Part shown: positions 23,339 through 31,777 of the stretch, piece by piece | Layout: each line of letters starts with the position of its first letter | How positions within the stretch are numbered: the first letter of the stretch is position 1 | Assembly: GCA_020072765.1 (NCBI GenBank) | Contig: JAIQGD010000071.1 | Span: 1-42,356 of the forward strand | From: Terriglobia bacterium | GTDB taxonomy: Bacteria; Acidobacteriota; Terriglobia; Acidiferrales; UBA7541 | DNA length: 42,356 nucleotides | Direction: 5' to 3' | The notes under the pieces: generated by a model | Database searches by the model: none | Told to the model about the DNA's origin: nothing | The model's input: only the letters and a program-made list of their open reading frames with translations | Position numbers and translations under genes: made by a program

Positions 23339-24769
23339 ATGAATTCTCCCTTTCCTCTGCACAACTTGACCCTGTCCCCCGGCGGACTGGCGGCCGTGAC
23401 CGTGATGCTGGCCATCCTGGTGGGCGGAAGCATTGCCCTGGCGGTGATGATGCGCCGGCTTCTGCGCCGGGACGCGGCCGCTCCGGACAAAGGGTGGAGC
23501 ACCCCCGGCGTCCGAGCGCAGAATGCGCCCGCGTTTGCGACCGCTTCGATGCAAGGCGTGATCGAGAAGCTGCGGGCGCAGGAAAAGGAACTGGCGCGGC
23601 TGCACATGCTGGCGCAGGAGCGCGCGCAGGAATCGGAACGCCTCACCGAGGAAGTCACGCGAAATATGCCCACGGGGCTGCTGCTGGTGAGCGCGACCGG
23701 CGCGATCAGCTCGGCCAATCCGGCCGCCGAGGATGCACTTTCCCTCCGGCCCATCCGCTACCGCTCGTACAAGGAGCTTCTGGGGGCCGACTCGGAACTG
23801 GCCCAGATGCTGGCGACGTGCCTGCGGGACGGAACGATGTTTCGCCGCAGCGAGATCGAGCACCAGACGCGCGAGGGCGAAACGCGGCATCTGGGCGTGA
23901 CGATCTCGCCCATCTACCATTCCAAGCGCTCGACGGGAGCGGCGCTGCGCACGCGAGCCTCGGATCTTGCGGTGCCGCCCGAAAACAAGGTGAGCGGGGC
24001 GCTGTGCCTGCTGAGCGATTTGACCGAGCTGGCCGCGCTGCAAAAGCAGATTCGCTGGAAGGAAAATCTAGCGGCGCTCGGGGAGATGTCCGCCGGCATC
24101 GCGCACGAGTTCAAGAACGCGCTGGCCACGATTTCCGGCTACGCGCAGATGATGCGCAGCGAACTCCCGCCCGGCGAGACGCGCGAATCGGCGGAGCGAA
24201 TTCTGAATCAAACGCGCGCGCTTACCCAGGTGGTGACGGAATTTCTGCGCTTCGCCAAGCCCCTGGAAATCTGCTACGAGGCCGTGCCCATGCAGGCGCT
24301 GGTGGAAGACGTGGCCACCGAGCTCCGGCAATCCATTCCCTCCTCGGCCATCCGGTGCGAAGGCGCGTTCGAGGATGTTCCCGGCGATGAAGCGTTGCTG
24401 CGGCAGGCGCTGCTCAACCTGGCGCGCAACGGAATGGAGGCCGCGCAAGCGGCCAGCCAGATGCCGTCGGTGACCATCTCCGGCTCGGTGGAAGAGCTCG
24501 CCACGCGGAAATGGCAGCGCATTTCGGTGGCGGATAATGGCCCGGGCATTCCGGAAGGCGACCTGCCCAAAATTTTTCTCCCGTTCTATACCACCAAGTC
24601 CCAGGGCACGGGGCTGGGCTTGGCGGTGGTGCAGAAGGTGGCGCTGCAGCACGGGGGCAGCATCGAGGCCCGCAACCGCCCGAGCGGAGGGGCGGAGTTC
24701 CTGCTGTGGTTACCTTTGCGGCAGGAGCCGTCGCGCGCGCTATTCCCCTCGGAAGCCGCCAGCATCTAA
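23339..24769 (+). CDS. PilS/NtrB-like sensor histidine kinase
   Basis: A 476-residue kinase: one N-terminal transmembrane helix (~16-38), a coiled-coil linker (~73-107), a PAS-like domain (~108-230), HisKA with phospho-acceptor H256 in GIAHEFKN, and a HATPase domain with N box LLNLARNGMEA (358-368), G1 DNGPGI (399-404) and G2 GTGLGLAV (423-430). All catalytic residues are present. Only one membrane segment and almost no periplasmic domain are seen, unlike the six-helix PilS of Pseudomonas, so the signal may be cytoplasmic or membrane-borne. It lies 19 bp after pilD and is separated from its likely response regulator by one small secreted-protein gene. Confidence 0.92.
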   Translation: MNSPFPLHNLTLSPGGLAAVTVMLAILVGGSIALAVMMRRLLRRDAAAPDKGWSTPGVRAQNAPAFATASMQGVIEKLRAQEKELARLHMLAQERAQESERLTEEVTRNMPTGLLLVSATGAISSANPAAEDALSLRPIRYRSYKELLGADSELAQMLATCLRDGTMFRRSEIEHQTREGETRHLGVTISPIYHSKRSTGAALRTRASDLAVPPENKVSGALCLLSDLTELAALQKQIRWKENLAALGEMSAGIAHEFKNALATISGYAQMMRSELPPGETRESAERILNQTRALTQVVTEFLRFAKPLEICYEAVPMQALVEDVATELRQSIPSSAIRCEGAFEDVPGDEALLRQALLNLARNGMEAAQAASQMPSVTISGSVEELATRKWQRISVADNGPGIPEGDLPKIFLPFYTTKSQGTGLGLAVVQKVALQHGGSIEARNRPSGGAEFLLWLPLRQEPSRALFPSEAASI

Positions 24770-24812
24770 ACTGGTAGAGGGCTTATCCCCCATAGCGTCC
24801 CAGGAGGCGCTT

Positions 24813-25412
24813 ATGATGCGTAGAATTCTGTGGTTGGCCGCGGCGGCGGCGATCTGTGTCTCTCCCCCCGCCCGCTGCCAGAGCCAGGATCAGCAGCAGG
24901 GCCAGGGTACTTCTCCCGGCGCGGCGGCAGCTCCCCCCGCGGCATCCGCGCCCGAGGAGTCACTCGGCGAAGCGGCGCGCCGTTTGCGGGAAAAGAAGAA
25001 AGAGATCCCCAAGGCCACGAAGGTTTTCACCAACGACAATCTTACGGGGGAACCTGCAGGAGCCCCGGCACCAGGGGGAACCGCTCCGGGCAAGGCCGAA
25101 GGGGCGGCGGCCGCGCCTTCCGGCGGCATGGACGAAGCGGGCTGGCGCGCGAAATTCGCTTCGCTGCGGCACAAGCTCGAACAGGATCAGGCCAATCTCG
25201 CCGTCCTGCAGCGCGAGCTCAACACGCTCAGCCTGCAAAGCTACACGGATCCCGTCAAGGCCATGCAGCAGCAATTCAGCCGCGAGGACATCAACAAGAA
25301 GAAGGCCGAGATTGATGCCTGCAACAAAGCCATCGCCGCGGACAAGCAAGCCATGGATGACGCCGAAACGGAGCTGCGCAAATCAGGTGGCGACGCCGGC
25401 TGGGCCCGCTAG
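24813..25412 (+). CDS. Small secreted coiled-coil protein between kinase and response regulator genes
   Basis: A 199-residue protein with a signal peptide (ILWLAAAAAICVSPPARCQS), a Gln/Gly/Ala/Pro-rich spacer, the motif SLGEAARRLREKKKEIPKAT followed by KVFTNDNL (residues ~50-77), a second low-complexity spacer, and a C-terminal coiled coil (LRHKLEQDQANLAVLQRELN; KKKAEIDACNKAIAADKQAM). The motif before KVFTNDNL seems to recur in several acidobacterial exported proteins, from memory. The frame is open further upstream, but AGGAGG at 24802-24807 sets the start at ATG 24813 (or 24816). Its position between kinase and regulator suggests a role in pilus regulation or assembly; this is inference. 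Confidence 0.8.
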   Translation: MMRRILWLAAAAAICVSPPARCQSQDQQQGQGTSPGAAAAPPAASAPEESLGEAARRLREKKKEIPKATKVFTNDNLTGEPAGAPAPGGTAPGKAEGAAAAPSGGMDEAGWRAKFASLRHKLEQDQANLAVLQRELNTLSLQSYTDPVKAMQQQFSREDINKKKAEIDACNKAIAADKQAMDDAETELRKSGGDAGWAR

Positions 25413-25423
25413 ATAATTTCGCC

Positions 25424-26812
25424 ATGGAACCCGTCCTCCTTGTCGAAGACAAAGCCGAGCTGAGGGCCATGCTCCACAAGGCGCTGGACCGCTTCGGCTA
25501 CGCCGTCGAAGAGGCCCCGGACGGCGAGGCGGCGATCGAGAAAGTGCGCAGCCGCCGCTATCTGCTGGTTCTTTCCGACTTGAAACTTCCCGGCCATTCC
25601 GGCCTCGACGTGCTGCGCGAGGCCAAACGCGCCGAGCCCGCCCTGCCCTTTATCCTCATCACCGCTTACGGCTCGGTGGAAGACGCCGTCACCGCCATGA
25701 AAGAGGGCGCCTTCGATTTCATTCAGAAGCCGGTGGACCTGGACCACCTGAAACTGCTGCTGGACCGCGCGGCCGGCCAACAGGAACTCCTGCGCGAGAA
25801 TCTGCTGCTGCGCGAAGAGTACGCCGCGCGCTACGGTTTCCCGCGCATCGTCGGGGAACACCCGGCGATGAAAGAGGCGAGCCAGATGACCCAGCGGGCC
25901 GCCGCGACCGATTCCACGGTATTGCTGCTGGGCGAAAGCGGCACCGGCAAGGAACTGTTTGCCCGGGCGATTCATCACCTGAGCCCCCGGGCCGAGCATC
26001 CCTTCGTGGCGCTGAACTGCGCGGCGATTCCCGAGGGGCTGGTCGAGAACGAACTGTTCGGCCACGAGCGCGGAGCGTATACGGGGGCCGGCGCGCGCAA
26101 GATCGGCAAGCTCGAGCTGGCGCACCGGGGAACGCTGTTCCTGGACGAAATCGGCGAGTTGCCTCTCAGCGTGCAGGGCAAATTGTTGCGCGTGATCGAG
26201 GAGCGGAGCTTCGACCGCGTCGGCGGCACGCAGCAGATCGACGTGAGCGTGCGCATTGTGACGGCCACGAACAAGGACCTGCGCGCCGCCATCGCCGATA
26301 AAACCTTCCGCGAGGACCTCTACTTCCGCATTGCCACCGTGCCGATCACGATTCCGCCGCTGCGCGACCGCGGCGACGACGTGTTGCTGCTCGCCGAACA
26401 CTTCCTCGCGCGCTTCCGGCGGGAGTTTCGCAAACCCTCCCTGGCGTTGACCCGGGACGCGTGCGAGCGCCTGCAAACCTACCCCTGGCCGGGGAACGTC
26501 CGCGAACTGCAGAACGCCATCGAGCGCGCCGCGATCCTGGCCGCTGGCTCCGAGATCGACGCCGGCGCCCTGCAGTTGCTGGCCGCCAAACCCGCGCCCT
26601 CCGAATTGCCCCAGGGCATGCTCGCGGAGCAGTTTCTATGGGATGGGCCGCTGGAAGAAGTTTCCCAGCGCGCCGTGGCGCACGTCGAGCGCTTCAAGAT
26701 CCAGGACGCCTTGCGCGCCTCGAAATGGAACAAAACGCGCGCCGCGGAAAAGCTCGGCGTCTCCTACAAAACCCTCCTGCACAAAATCCGCACCTTCGGC
26801 CTGGAAAACTAG
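25424..26812 (+). CDS. PilR/NtrC-like sigma-54-dependent response regulator
   Basis: A 462-residue activator with the full NtrC layout: receiver domain with phospho-acceptor D52 in VLSDLKLPG and K102 in QKP; AAA+ domain with Walker A GESGTGK (170-176), sigma-54 contact loop GAYTGA (217-222, Tyr in place of the usual Phe), Walker B LFLDEIGE (238-245) and arginine-rich PPLRDRGDD; and a Fis-type helix-turn-helix at the C-terminus (~424-462, AAEKLGVSYKTLLHKIRTFG). It activates sigma-54 RNA polymerase at -24/-12 promoters. A matching promoter precedes the lead prepilin gene in this window (42231-42246). It lies 11 bp after the secreted-protein gene, so it is co-transcribed with the kinase. Confidence 0.93.
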   Translation: MEPVLLVEDKAELRAMLHKALDRFGYAVEEAPDGEAAIEKVRSRRYLLVLSDLKLPGHSGLDVLREAKRAEPALPFILITAYGSVEDAVTAMKEGAFDFIQKPVDLDHLKLLLDRAAGQQELLRENLLLREEYAARYGFPRIVGEHPAMKEASQMTQRAAATDSTVLLLGESGTGKELFARAIHHLSPRAEHPFVALNCAAIPEGLVENELFGHERGAYTGAGARKIGKLELAHRGTLFLDEIGELPLSVQGKLLRVIEERSFDRVGGTQQIDVSVRIVTATNKDLRAAIADKTFREDLYFRIATVPITIPPLRDRGDDVLLLAEHFLARFRREFRKPSLALTRDACERLQTYPWPGNVRELQNAIERAAILAAGSEIDAGALQLLAAKPAPSELPQGMLAEQFLWDGPLEEVSQRAVAHVERFKIQDALRASKWNKTRAAEKLGVSYKTLLHKIRTFGLEN

Positions 26813-26972
26813 GCTGCATTCCTCACAAGCCGGCAAAAGTGCCTGGTCCGAGACACGCGGACCGGCCGCTACAAACCCCGGCGCGCGATTCACACACGTT
26901 CACTCGGAATCGAACGGGTAGCCACGACGAACCGCCGGGGCCTGTTCGCCTTTTCGCATGGGACGGGACGTA

Positions 26973-27030
26973 AATGTAGCGCCGGGGCCTTCCGCCCGGC
27001 AGGTGCCGCGCTGAAGCGCGGCGCTACATT
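26973..27030. repeat. 58-bp REP-like element folding as a three-way junction
   Basis: Outer arms AATGTAGCGCCG (26973-26984) and CGGCGCTACATT (27019-27030) are a perfect 12-bp inverted repeat. Two inner hairpins are possible: GCCGGG...CCCGGC and GCCGCGC-TGAA-GCGCGGC, competing slightly with the outer stem base. Confidence 0.75.
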
Positions 27031-27139
27031 AAAACTTCGTTTCGCCGTGCACCGCGGGACGACGCCGATAGAGTGTTCGTTTCGTCTTGCGCAAGGCTCA
27101 CGACGAGGAAGGCCGGCGTCGCGCGGTGTTGCGGTAGGT

Positions 27140-27172
27140 GTGGCACAGCCACTCCTGGCTGTGCTCTTTTGC
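27140..27172. repeat. Palindromic repeat, CACAGCCA-family copy A
   Basis: GCACAGCCA-CTCC-TGGCTGTGC is a 9-bp-arm hairpin. The reverse complement of the whole unit recurs at 31778-31808 with a 29-bp exact match. Confidence 0.8.
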
Positions 27173-27250
27173 GGTTGTCATGCGCGGCGAAAGGCCCACT
27201 ACGAAAACAGCGCTCGTCGTGGCCACCACATCCGGCCGCGCATTGCATTC

Positions 27251-28399
27251 TTAGCCCAGCAGTTCAACCAGGGCTTCATTTGAGACAGTGAGTTTATTCG
27301 GGGCGAGGCGCAGGCAAGTGCCTTCGGTCTGCAAAAGCCCTTGCGCGCGCAGGCGCTCGATGCGCTCGTGGAGTTGCGCCAGGCGGTCGCCCAGCTCGGC
27401 GTACTGGCGCTCGATGCGGCCGAAGTCGATCCCTTCGATCTGGCGCAGGCCCAGGAACAATTCCTCCTGCAACGCCTGCAAGGGCGTGAGCGGATCGAAT
27501 TGTTCGCGCGGCGAGCTTCCCTGCTCCAGAATCCGCACGTAACGCGCCGCATCGTGCACGTTGGCCCAGCGCACCGAGCCGTCGAAGGAGTGCGCGCCCG
27601 CGCCCAATCCCAGATAGGGATCGCGGCGCCAGTATTTCAAGTTATGGCGCGAGCGGCGGCCCGGAAGCGCCCAGTTCGATATTTCGTAGTGCTCGTAGCC
27701 CGCCTCGGCCAAGCGCCGGCAGGCGGACTCGTAAAAATCGGCCATGGCGTCGTCGGAGGGAAGCGCTCCCGCGCTGTAGCGCTGGCCGCCTTCCAGCGCT
27801 TCCCTTCCCAGGCGGCTGCCCTCGTCAATCTCCATCAGGTAGATCGAGACGTGCTCGGGATAGATGCGCAGCAGTTGGCTGACCGATTCTTCCCATGACT
27901 TCGGCGTCTGGTGCGGCAGCCCGGCGATCAGATCGAGGCTGGTGTTGCGGAAGCCGGCGGTGCGCAGCAGATCCACGGCCGCGAAAATGTCCTCGCGGCG
28001 ATGCATCCGCCCGGCGGCCCGCAGTTCGGTATCGTGAAACGATTGCGCGCCCAGGCTGACGCGGTCGAAGCCCGCCGCGCGCCAGGCCGCCGCCTTGGCG
28101 GGCGTCACCGTTTCCGGATCGGCTTCCAGCGTGATTTCCTCGGCTTCGACGCGATACGCGGCGCGCAGCGCGTCGAGAATGTGCGCCAGCGCGGCCGGAT
28201 CGAGCAGGCTGGGCGTGCCTCCGCCGACGTACACCGTGTCCACCACGGGCGCGCCTCCGGAAACCGACGCGGCAATCTCCCGGCATACCGCTTCGGCATA
28301 GGGCTGGTAGCGTTCGCGCGCGACCACACCCGTATGGAAATTGCAGTAGGTGCACTTCGACTGGCAAAATGGAACTTGGATGTAAGCGCCCAGCGTCAT
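27251..28399 (-). CDS. hemW: HemW, heme chaperone / coproporphyrinogen III oxidase-like radical SAM protein
   Basis: A 382-residue radical SAM protein. The cluster motif C12/C16/C19 lies in FCQSKCTYCNF, where the final Phe in place of the HemN-type Cys marks the HemW subgroup. Other family landmarks are VYVGGGTPSLL, LEADPETVT, DRVSLGAQSFHDTELRAAGR, LDLIAGLPHQT and the C-terminal HemN_C winged-helix region (LGLRQIEGIDFGRIERQYAE). The key substrate-binding residue patterns of true HemN are not present, so heme trafficking rather than oxidative decarboxylation is the likely role. It is convergent with pilR and divergent from ygfZ, 120 bp apart. Confidence 0.94.
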   Translation of the reverse strand: MTLGAYIQVPFCQSKCTYCNFHTGVVARERYQPYAEAVCREIAASVSGGAPVVDTVYVGGGTPSLLDPAALAHILDALRAAYRVEAEEITLEADPETVTPAKAAAWRAAGFDRVSLGAQSFHDTELRAAGRMHRREDIFAAVDLLRTAGFRNTSLDLIAGLPHQTPKSWEESVSQLLRIYPEHVSIYLMEIDEGSRLGREALEGGQRYSAGALPSDDAMADFYESACRRLAEAGYEHYEISNWALPGRRSRHNLKYWRRDPYLGLGAGAHSFDGSVRWANVHDAARYVRILEQGSSPREQFDPLTPLQALQEELFLGLRQIEGIDFGRIERQYAELGDRLAQLHERIERLRAQGLLQTEGTCLRLAPNKLTVSNEALVELLG

Positions 28400-28519
28400 G
28401 AGATCACGCGCGATCTACCCCTGACCATCGAACCATCGCACCCCTCAATCATAGCAGGCGCTTCCCTGCACCGCCGTGCCCGGCTGCTGAAGTTTGGTAA
28501 ACTCTCGGGAGGCGCGGAG

Positions 28520-29620
28520 ATGGCGCGCCCACCACACCCTATGGAAACGCCCCTGATTGCAGAACATCGCGCCGCGGGAGCGGCACTGGCCGAATTCGAG
28601 AGTTGCGTCCTGCCGCAGCGGTTCTCGTCGGTTGACAAGGAATATCGTGCCGCGTCCGAATCTGTCGCGCTGCTCGACACCAACTGGCACGCCGTGCTGA
28701 CGTTGGGCGGGCGCGACCGCGTCAAATATCTCCACGCGATCAGTTCGAACGACATCAAGTCGCTGGCGGCGGGCCGCGGGACGCGGGCGCTGCTGCTGAA
28801 CCCGCAGGGCCACATTCTGGCGGAGATTGAAGTCTACGCGCTGGCAGAAAGCCTGCTGGTGCTCTCCCACGCGTCCTTGCGGGAGCAGACTCTCGCGACG
28901 CTCAAGAAATACGTGATTGGCTCGCAGGTGCAGATTGAAGACCGGACCGCCCAGACGGGGAGTTGCGCCGTGGAAGGACCGCGCGCCGCTGCGGTGGTGG
29001 CACAAGCTTGCGGCATCGCGCTCGCGGATCTCGCCGAGATGTCCGTCGTGGACACCGCCGTCGCGGGGATTCCCTGCCAATTGCTGCGGCGCTCCCATTT
29101 CGGCGCGCCGGGCGCGGAGTTCCTCGCAAGCCGCGAAGCCCTGCCCGCCCTGTGGCGGACACTTCTCGCCGGCGTGCGCGCGCAGGGAGGCGAACCGATT
29201 GGCATGGACGCTTTTCACGCGCTGCGCCTCGAAGCTTGCGTGCCCTGGTTCCCTGCTGACTTCAACGACGCCATGATCCCGCACGAAGCGGCGCTGGAAA
29301 GCACGCACATCAGCTTCAACAAGGGCTGTTACACGGGACAGGAGATTGTCGAGCGCGTTCGCTCGCGGGGACATGTGAACCGCAAGCGCGTCTCGCTGCG
29401 CTTTTCCACCGCAGTCCCGCCGGCTGCGCAAACCAAACTGCGCGCGGGAGGCGCGGACGTCGGCTTCATCACCAGCGCCGCGTTTTCACCGGCTGCGGGC
29501 GTGGCTATCGGCATGGGCTATGTGCGGCGCGAACATTTCGCGCCGGGCAGCGTGCTGGAGATCGACGGGGGAACGGCGGAAGTGGTGGAGAGAAGTTCAC
29601 AGCCGACAGTTCACGGTTGA
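28520..29620 (+). CDS. ygfZ: YgfZ/GcvT-domain tetrahydrofolate-dependent iron-sulfur repair protein
   Basis: A 366-residue protein of the YgfZ family, which uses folate to help maintain iron-sulfur enzymes such as MiaB. The hallmark K-G-C-Y-x-G-Q-E is present as KGCYTGQEIVERV near residue ~268. The N-terminal GcvT-like region (LLDTNWHAVLTLGGRDRVKY; HAISSNDIKSLAAGRGTRAL; LLNPQGHILAEIEVYAL) and the C-terminal beta-barrel (GVAIGMGYVRREHFAPGS) are complete. The frame is open far upstream, but GGAGG (28508-28512) 7 nt before ATG 28520 marks the start. It is divergent from hemW; both are linked to iron-sulfur or heme biology. Confidence 0.94.
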   Translation: MARPPHPMETPLIAEHRAAGAALAEFESCVLPQRFSSVDKEYRAASESVALLDTNWHAVLTLGGRDRVKYLHAISSNDIKSLAAGRGTRALLLNPQGHILAEIEVYALAESLLVLSHASLREQTLATLKKYVIGSQVQIEDRTAQTGSCAVEGPRAAAVVAQACGIALADLAEMSVVDTAVAGIPCQLLRRSHFGAPGAEFLASREALPALWRTLLAGVRAQGGEPIGMDAFHALRLEACVPWFPADFNDAMIPHEAALESTHISFNKGCYTGQEIVERVRSRGHVNRKRVSLRFSTAVPPAAQTKLRAGGADVGFITSAAFSPAAGVAIGMGYVRREHFAPGSVLEIDGGTAEVVERSSQPTVHG

Positions 29621-29626
29621 CAGTGC

Positions 29627-29660
29627 GGCGGGCCGGCGATTCTCGCTTCACCGGCCCGCC
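29627..29660. terminator. Strong hairpin between convergent ygfZ and DinB-like genes
   Basis: GGCGGGCCGG (29627-29636) and CCGGCCCGCC (29651-29660) form a perfect 10-bp GC stem with a 14-nt loop. No T-run follows on either strand, so it may act with Rho or be a REP-type element. Confidence 0.5.
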
Positions 29661-29705
29661 TTCGGATGAGAAACCGCAGCAGGCGCGAGGCCTGCTGTTC
29701 GGTGC

Positions 29706-30248
29706 TTAGCGCTGCGCGCTTTGCGCTCGCGCCATCTGTTCCTGGCGCTGGCGGGTGAGATGCGGCACGACGCCGATCATGCGCTCGAGCGTCATCAACT
29801 GGCCGCGGTGATGCATTTCGTGCTCCTTGGGCGAGAGCAGCATTTCAAAACGGCTCTTCGACGACGGCTCGGCTCCGGGAGGCATGGCCACGCGCTCGGC
29901 CAGGAAGGATTCGGGCAAGCCTTCGAGGTAGGAGGCGAACTTCTCGCCCTGCGACTGCAGCAGCGCGACGATTTCCGCCTTGGTGCGCGGCTTCGCTTCG
30001 TCGGCGCCCATTTTCTGCATCAGCTCGGGAAAATTCAGCTTCTTCAGATCGTCGATCTTGTTGCCGTGGATCTGGTGCGCGATTTCCGTGCCCAGGGCGA
30101 TGTGCGTCAACGTCTGCGCCACGCTCCGGGCCTCCGGGGCGGCCTTGAAGCCGTACTGGTTTTCCGGAATGTCCTGCGCGACCTGAATCGTGTTCTTGCG
30201 AACCGTGCGAAACGCCGCCGCCAATTCCTTGCCGCCGTAGTAAGTCAT
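29706..30248 (-). CDS. DinB-fold metalloenzyme-like protein
   Basis: A 180-residue four-helix protein of the DinB/YfiT type. Likely metal ligands are H49 (LTHIALG) and H143/H147 (HEMHHRGQL). The family includes thiol S-transferases (bacillithiol or mycothiol dependent) and many uncharacterised damage- or stress-associated proteins; the substrate here is unknown. GGGAG upstream of ATG 30248 is the best start; a farther upstream in-frame start (30323) lacks a ribosome-binding site and adds an unlikely tail. It is convergent with ygfZ and 126 bp downstream of nuoB on the same strand. Confidence 0.87.
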   Translation of the reverse strand: MTYYGGKELAAAFRTVRKNTIQVAQDIPENQYGFKAAPEARSVAQTLTHIALGTEIAHQIHGNKIDDLKKLNFPELMQKMGADEAKPRTKAEIVALLQSQGEKFASYLEGLPESFLAERVAMPPGAEPSSKSRFEMLLSPKEHEMHHRGQLMTLERMIGVVPHLTRQRQEQMARAQSAQR

Positions 30249-30374
30249 TGTTCTCCCTCTCGGTGAAACTGCTCTTGGTTTGTTGCTTGCATCAAGTTCC
30301 GGCGCGGGCCTCGCGCCAGTCAACGCACAGAAAATCTACAGGCTGTTCCGGCATGGACCAACCGCCGTAAAAAA

Positions 30375-30920
30375 CTAACTCTTGCTGATATTGAGCGAGC
30401 CGAGGAAGCTGCCGCGTTGCGCGTCGATTTTCTTCTGGATCTGGAAGACGGCGTAGAGAAGAGCCTCGGGCCGCGGAGGGCAGCCGGGGACGTAGACGTC
30501 GATGGGAATAACCTGGTTGACTCCCTGGACGACGGCGTAGTTATTGAAGACGCCGCCCGAGGTGGCGCAGGCGCCCATGGAGATGGCCCACTTGGGCTCG
30601 GGCATTTGCGCGTAAAGCTGTTTGATCACCGGCGCCATCTTCTGCGAGACGCGCCCGGCGATAATCATCATGTCGGACTGGCGCGGCGACCCGCGGAAGA
30701 CTTCCGCGCCGAAGCGCGAGATGTCGTAGCGGGAAGCGGCCATGGACATCATCTCGATGGCGCAGCAGGCCAGCCCAAACGACATCGGCCAGATCGAGCT
30801 GCGGCGTCCCCAGTTGACCAGCTTGTCCAGCGAGGTCAGCAGGATGCCGCCGTCCTTCAGAAAATTCTCGTGTTCGCCCGGCTTTTCCAGCGTCACGCCC
30901 CGCGCAAGTTCAACGGCCAT
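30375..30920 (-). CDS. nuoB: NADH-quinone oxidoreductase subunit B
   Basis: NuoB carries iron-sulfur cluster N2, the last electron donor to quinone in complex I. The 181-residue protein has the four ligands C52 and C53 ([10 protein letters not shown]), C118 (MGACATSGG) and C147 ([11 protein letters not shown]). The N-terminal helix [20 protein letters not shown] is also typical. Length is normal and the gene looks intact. No other nuo gene is adjacent: the neighbours are a DinB-like gene and a small membrane protein. It may be a second, orphan copy or this genome's nuo genes are dispersed. AGGAGC lies 12 nt before the ATG, a long spacing. Confidence 0.96.
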   Translation of the reverse strand: MAVELARGVTLEKPGEHENFLKDGGILLTSLDKLVNWGRRSSIWPMSFGLACCAIEMMSMAASRYDISRFGAEVFRGSPRQSDMMIIAGRVSQKMAPVIKQLYAQMPEPKWAISMGACATSGGVFNNYAVVQGVNQVIPIDVYVPGCPPRPEALLYAVFQIQKKIDAQRGSFLGSLNISKS

Positions 30921-31016
30921 GGTTGCAAGCAGCTCCTGAGCGGCCTCGGCTCATCCGCCCGAACCCCACCATTTTGCATCTTCCCGCGCGATTTTGCAAA
31001 GCTTGTCGGATGTCGG

Positions 31017-31211
31017 TCATGGGTTCTTTTGGCTTGATTTTCTTCGCCGCGCTTCCAACATCCATACAACGAAGACCGTAGCGATAACGATAAAGACCAT
31101 TCCTAACCACTCCGCCCCGTTGCCGAAAGGATTAGCCGCGAGAAGTCCCGCAAGAACAAGGCCTGCCCACATCGCAATCCATTGCATCCAATTTGGAAAC
31201 CACATTTTCAT
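31017..31211 (-). CDS. Small two-helix membrane protein, unknown
   Basis: A 64-residue protein with two membrane segments (WIAMWAGLVLAGLLAANPF and WLGMVFIVIATVFVVWML) and a positively charged tail (EARRRKSSQKNP), fitting an N-in/C-in hairpin. No clear Shine-Dalgarno is seen, and base composition is less GC-rich than in most of the window. It is not NuoA, which is about twice as long with three helices and acidic loops. Could be a small transport or stress protein, or a decayed gene; support comes from the strong membrane pattern only. Confidence 0.5.
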   Translation of the reverse strand: MKMWFPNWMQWIAMWAGLVLAGLLAANPFGNGAEWLGMVFIVIATVFVVWMLEARRRKSSQKNP

Positions 31212-31254
31212 TGGTTTAGAAGTGTCTCAGTTTGAATATTCTCCGCAAATGCTC

Positions 31255-31641
31255 TTATTTTTCCCCTAATTCAGCTATTACGCTGACGAGAAGTGCACGA
31301 AACCATGGTTTTTGTTTAGCAGCTTCGACGAGAATACGCTTCCACGTTCCAATAGGCTCCGCGATCGTTGTCTGGCTCCCCCACTGTAGACGGCCCTTAG
31401 GTGCACGGTAATACCCGATTCTGATCCACTCCGGACTCCTTTCACCCTTGAACTCAATTAGGTCTACCACATCCCAATAGGGAACGCCACGCGCGCCGGG
31501 GTTGCTTCGCATGACTGCACGATCCTTGAGGATTCCGGACTTGTGTTTCTCACCGGCTGGATACCGAAAGGAAACCGGCTGCGTGATGCGCTTCAAGATT
31601 GTTTTGACGATAGAATTTTGTCGCGTTGGGAGCTTCGGCAT
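31255..31641 (-). CDS. Conserved-looking hypothetical protein, lower GC
   Basis: A 128-residue protein starting MPKLPTRQNSIVKTIL. The body holds a well-formed core, WDVVDLIEFKGERSPEWIRI then GYYRAPKGRLQWGSQTTIAE and WKRILVEAAKQKPWFRALLV, resembling hypotheticals I have seen in scattered soil bacteria; no function is known. The frame is open to 31830, but that upstream part is the translation of a palindromic repeat and is rejected. No Shine-Dalgarno is obvious, so the start is uncertain. GC is clearly lower than in flanking genes, suggesting recent acquisition together with the small membrane protein beside it. Confidence 0.6.
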   Translation of the reverse strand: MPKLPTRQNSIVKTILKRITQPVSFRYPAGEKHKSGILKDRAVMRSNPGARGVPYWDVVDLIEFKGERSPEWIRIGYYRAPKGRLQWGSQTTIAEPIGTWKRILVEAAKQKPWFRALLVSVIAELGEK

Positions 31642-31777
31642 GGGCGCAACGTACCACACCCGAAGGTTCCGGAACAAGCGCCCAACCGTCGAACTGAGAC
31701 AGTATAGGCCTCCGGATGGTGACTCATTTTGCGGTCGAGCAGCCGCGGTTGGCTGTGGCGCGGATGTTTGCCCAAAT

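Larger units (their letters stand above)
26813..27250. other. 438-bp intergenic region rich in palindromic elements
   Basis: Lies between convergent genes. It holds a hairpin CTGGTCCG / CGGACCGG (about 26843-26865), a three-way-junction element (26973-27030) and a VAQPLLAVL-type palindrome (27140-27172). No gene is supported. Confidence 0.6.

Noticed and set aside
31017-31211. The small membrane protein near nuoB as a possible NuoA.
   Set aside because: It is only 64 residues with two helices and lacks NuoA sequence features.
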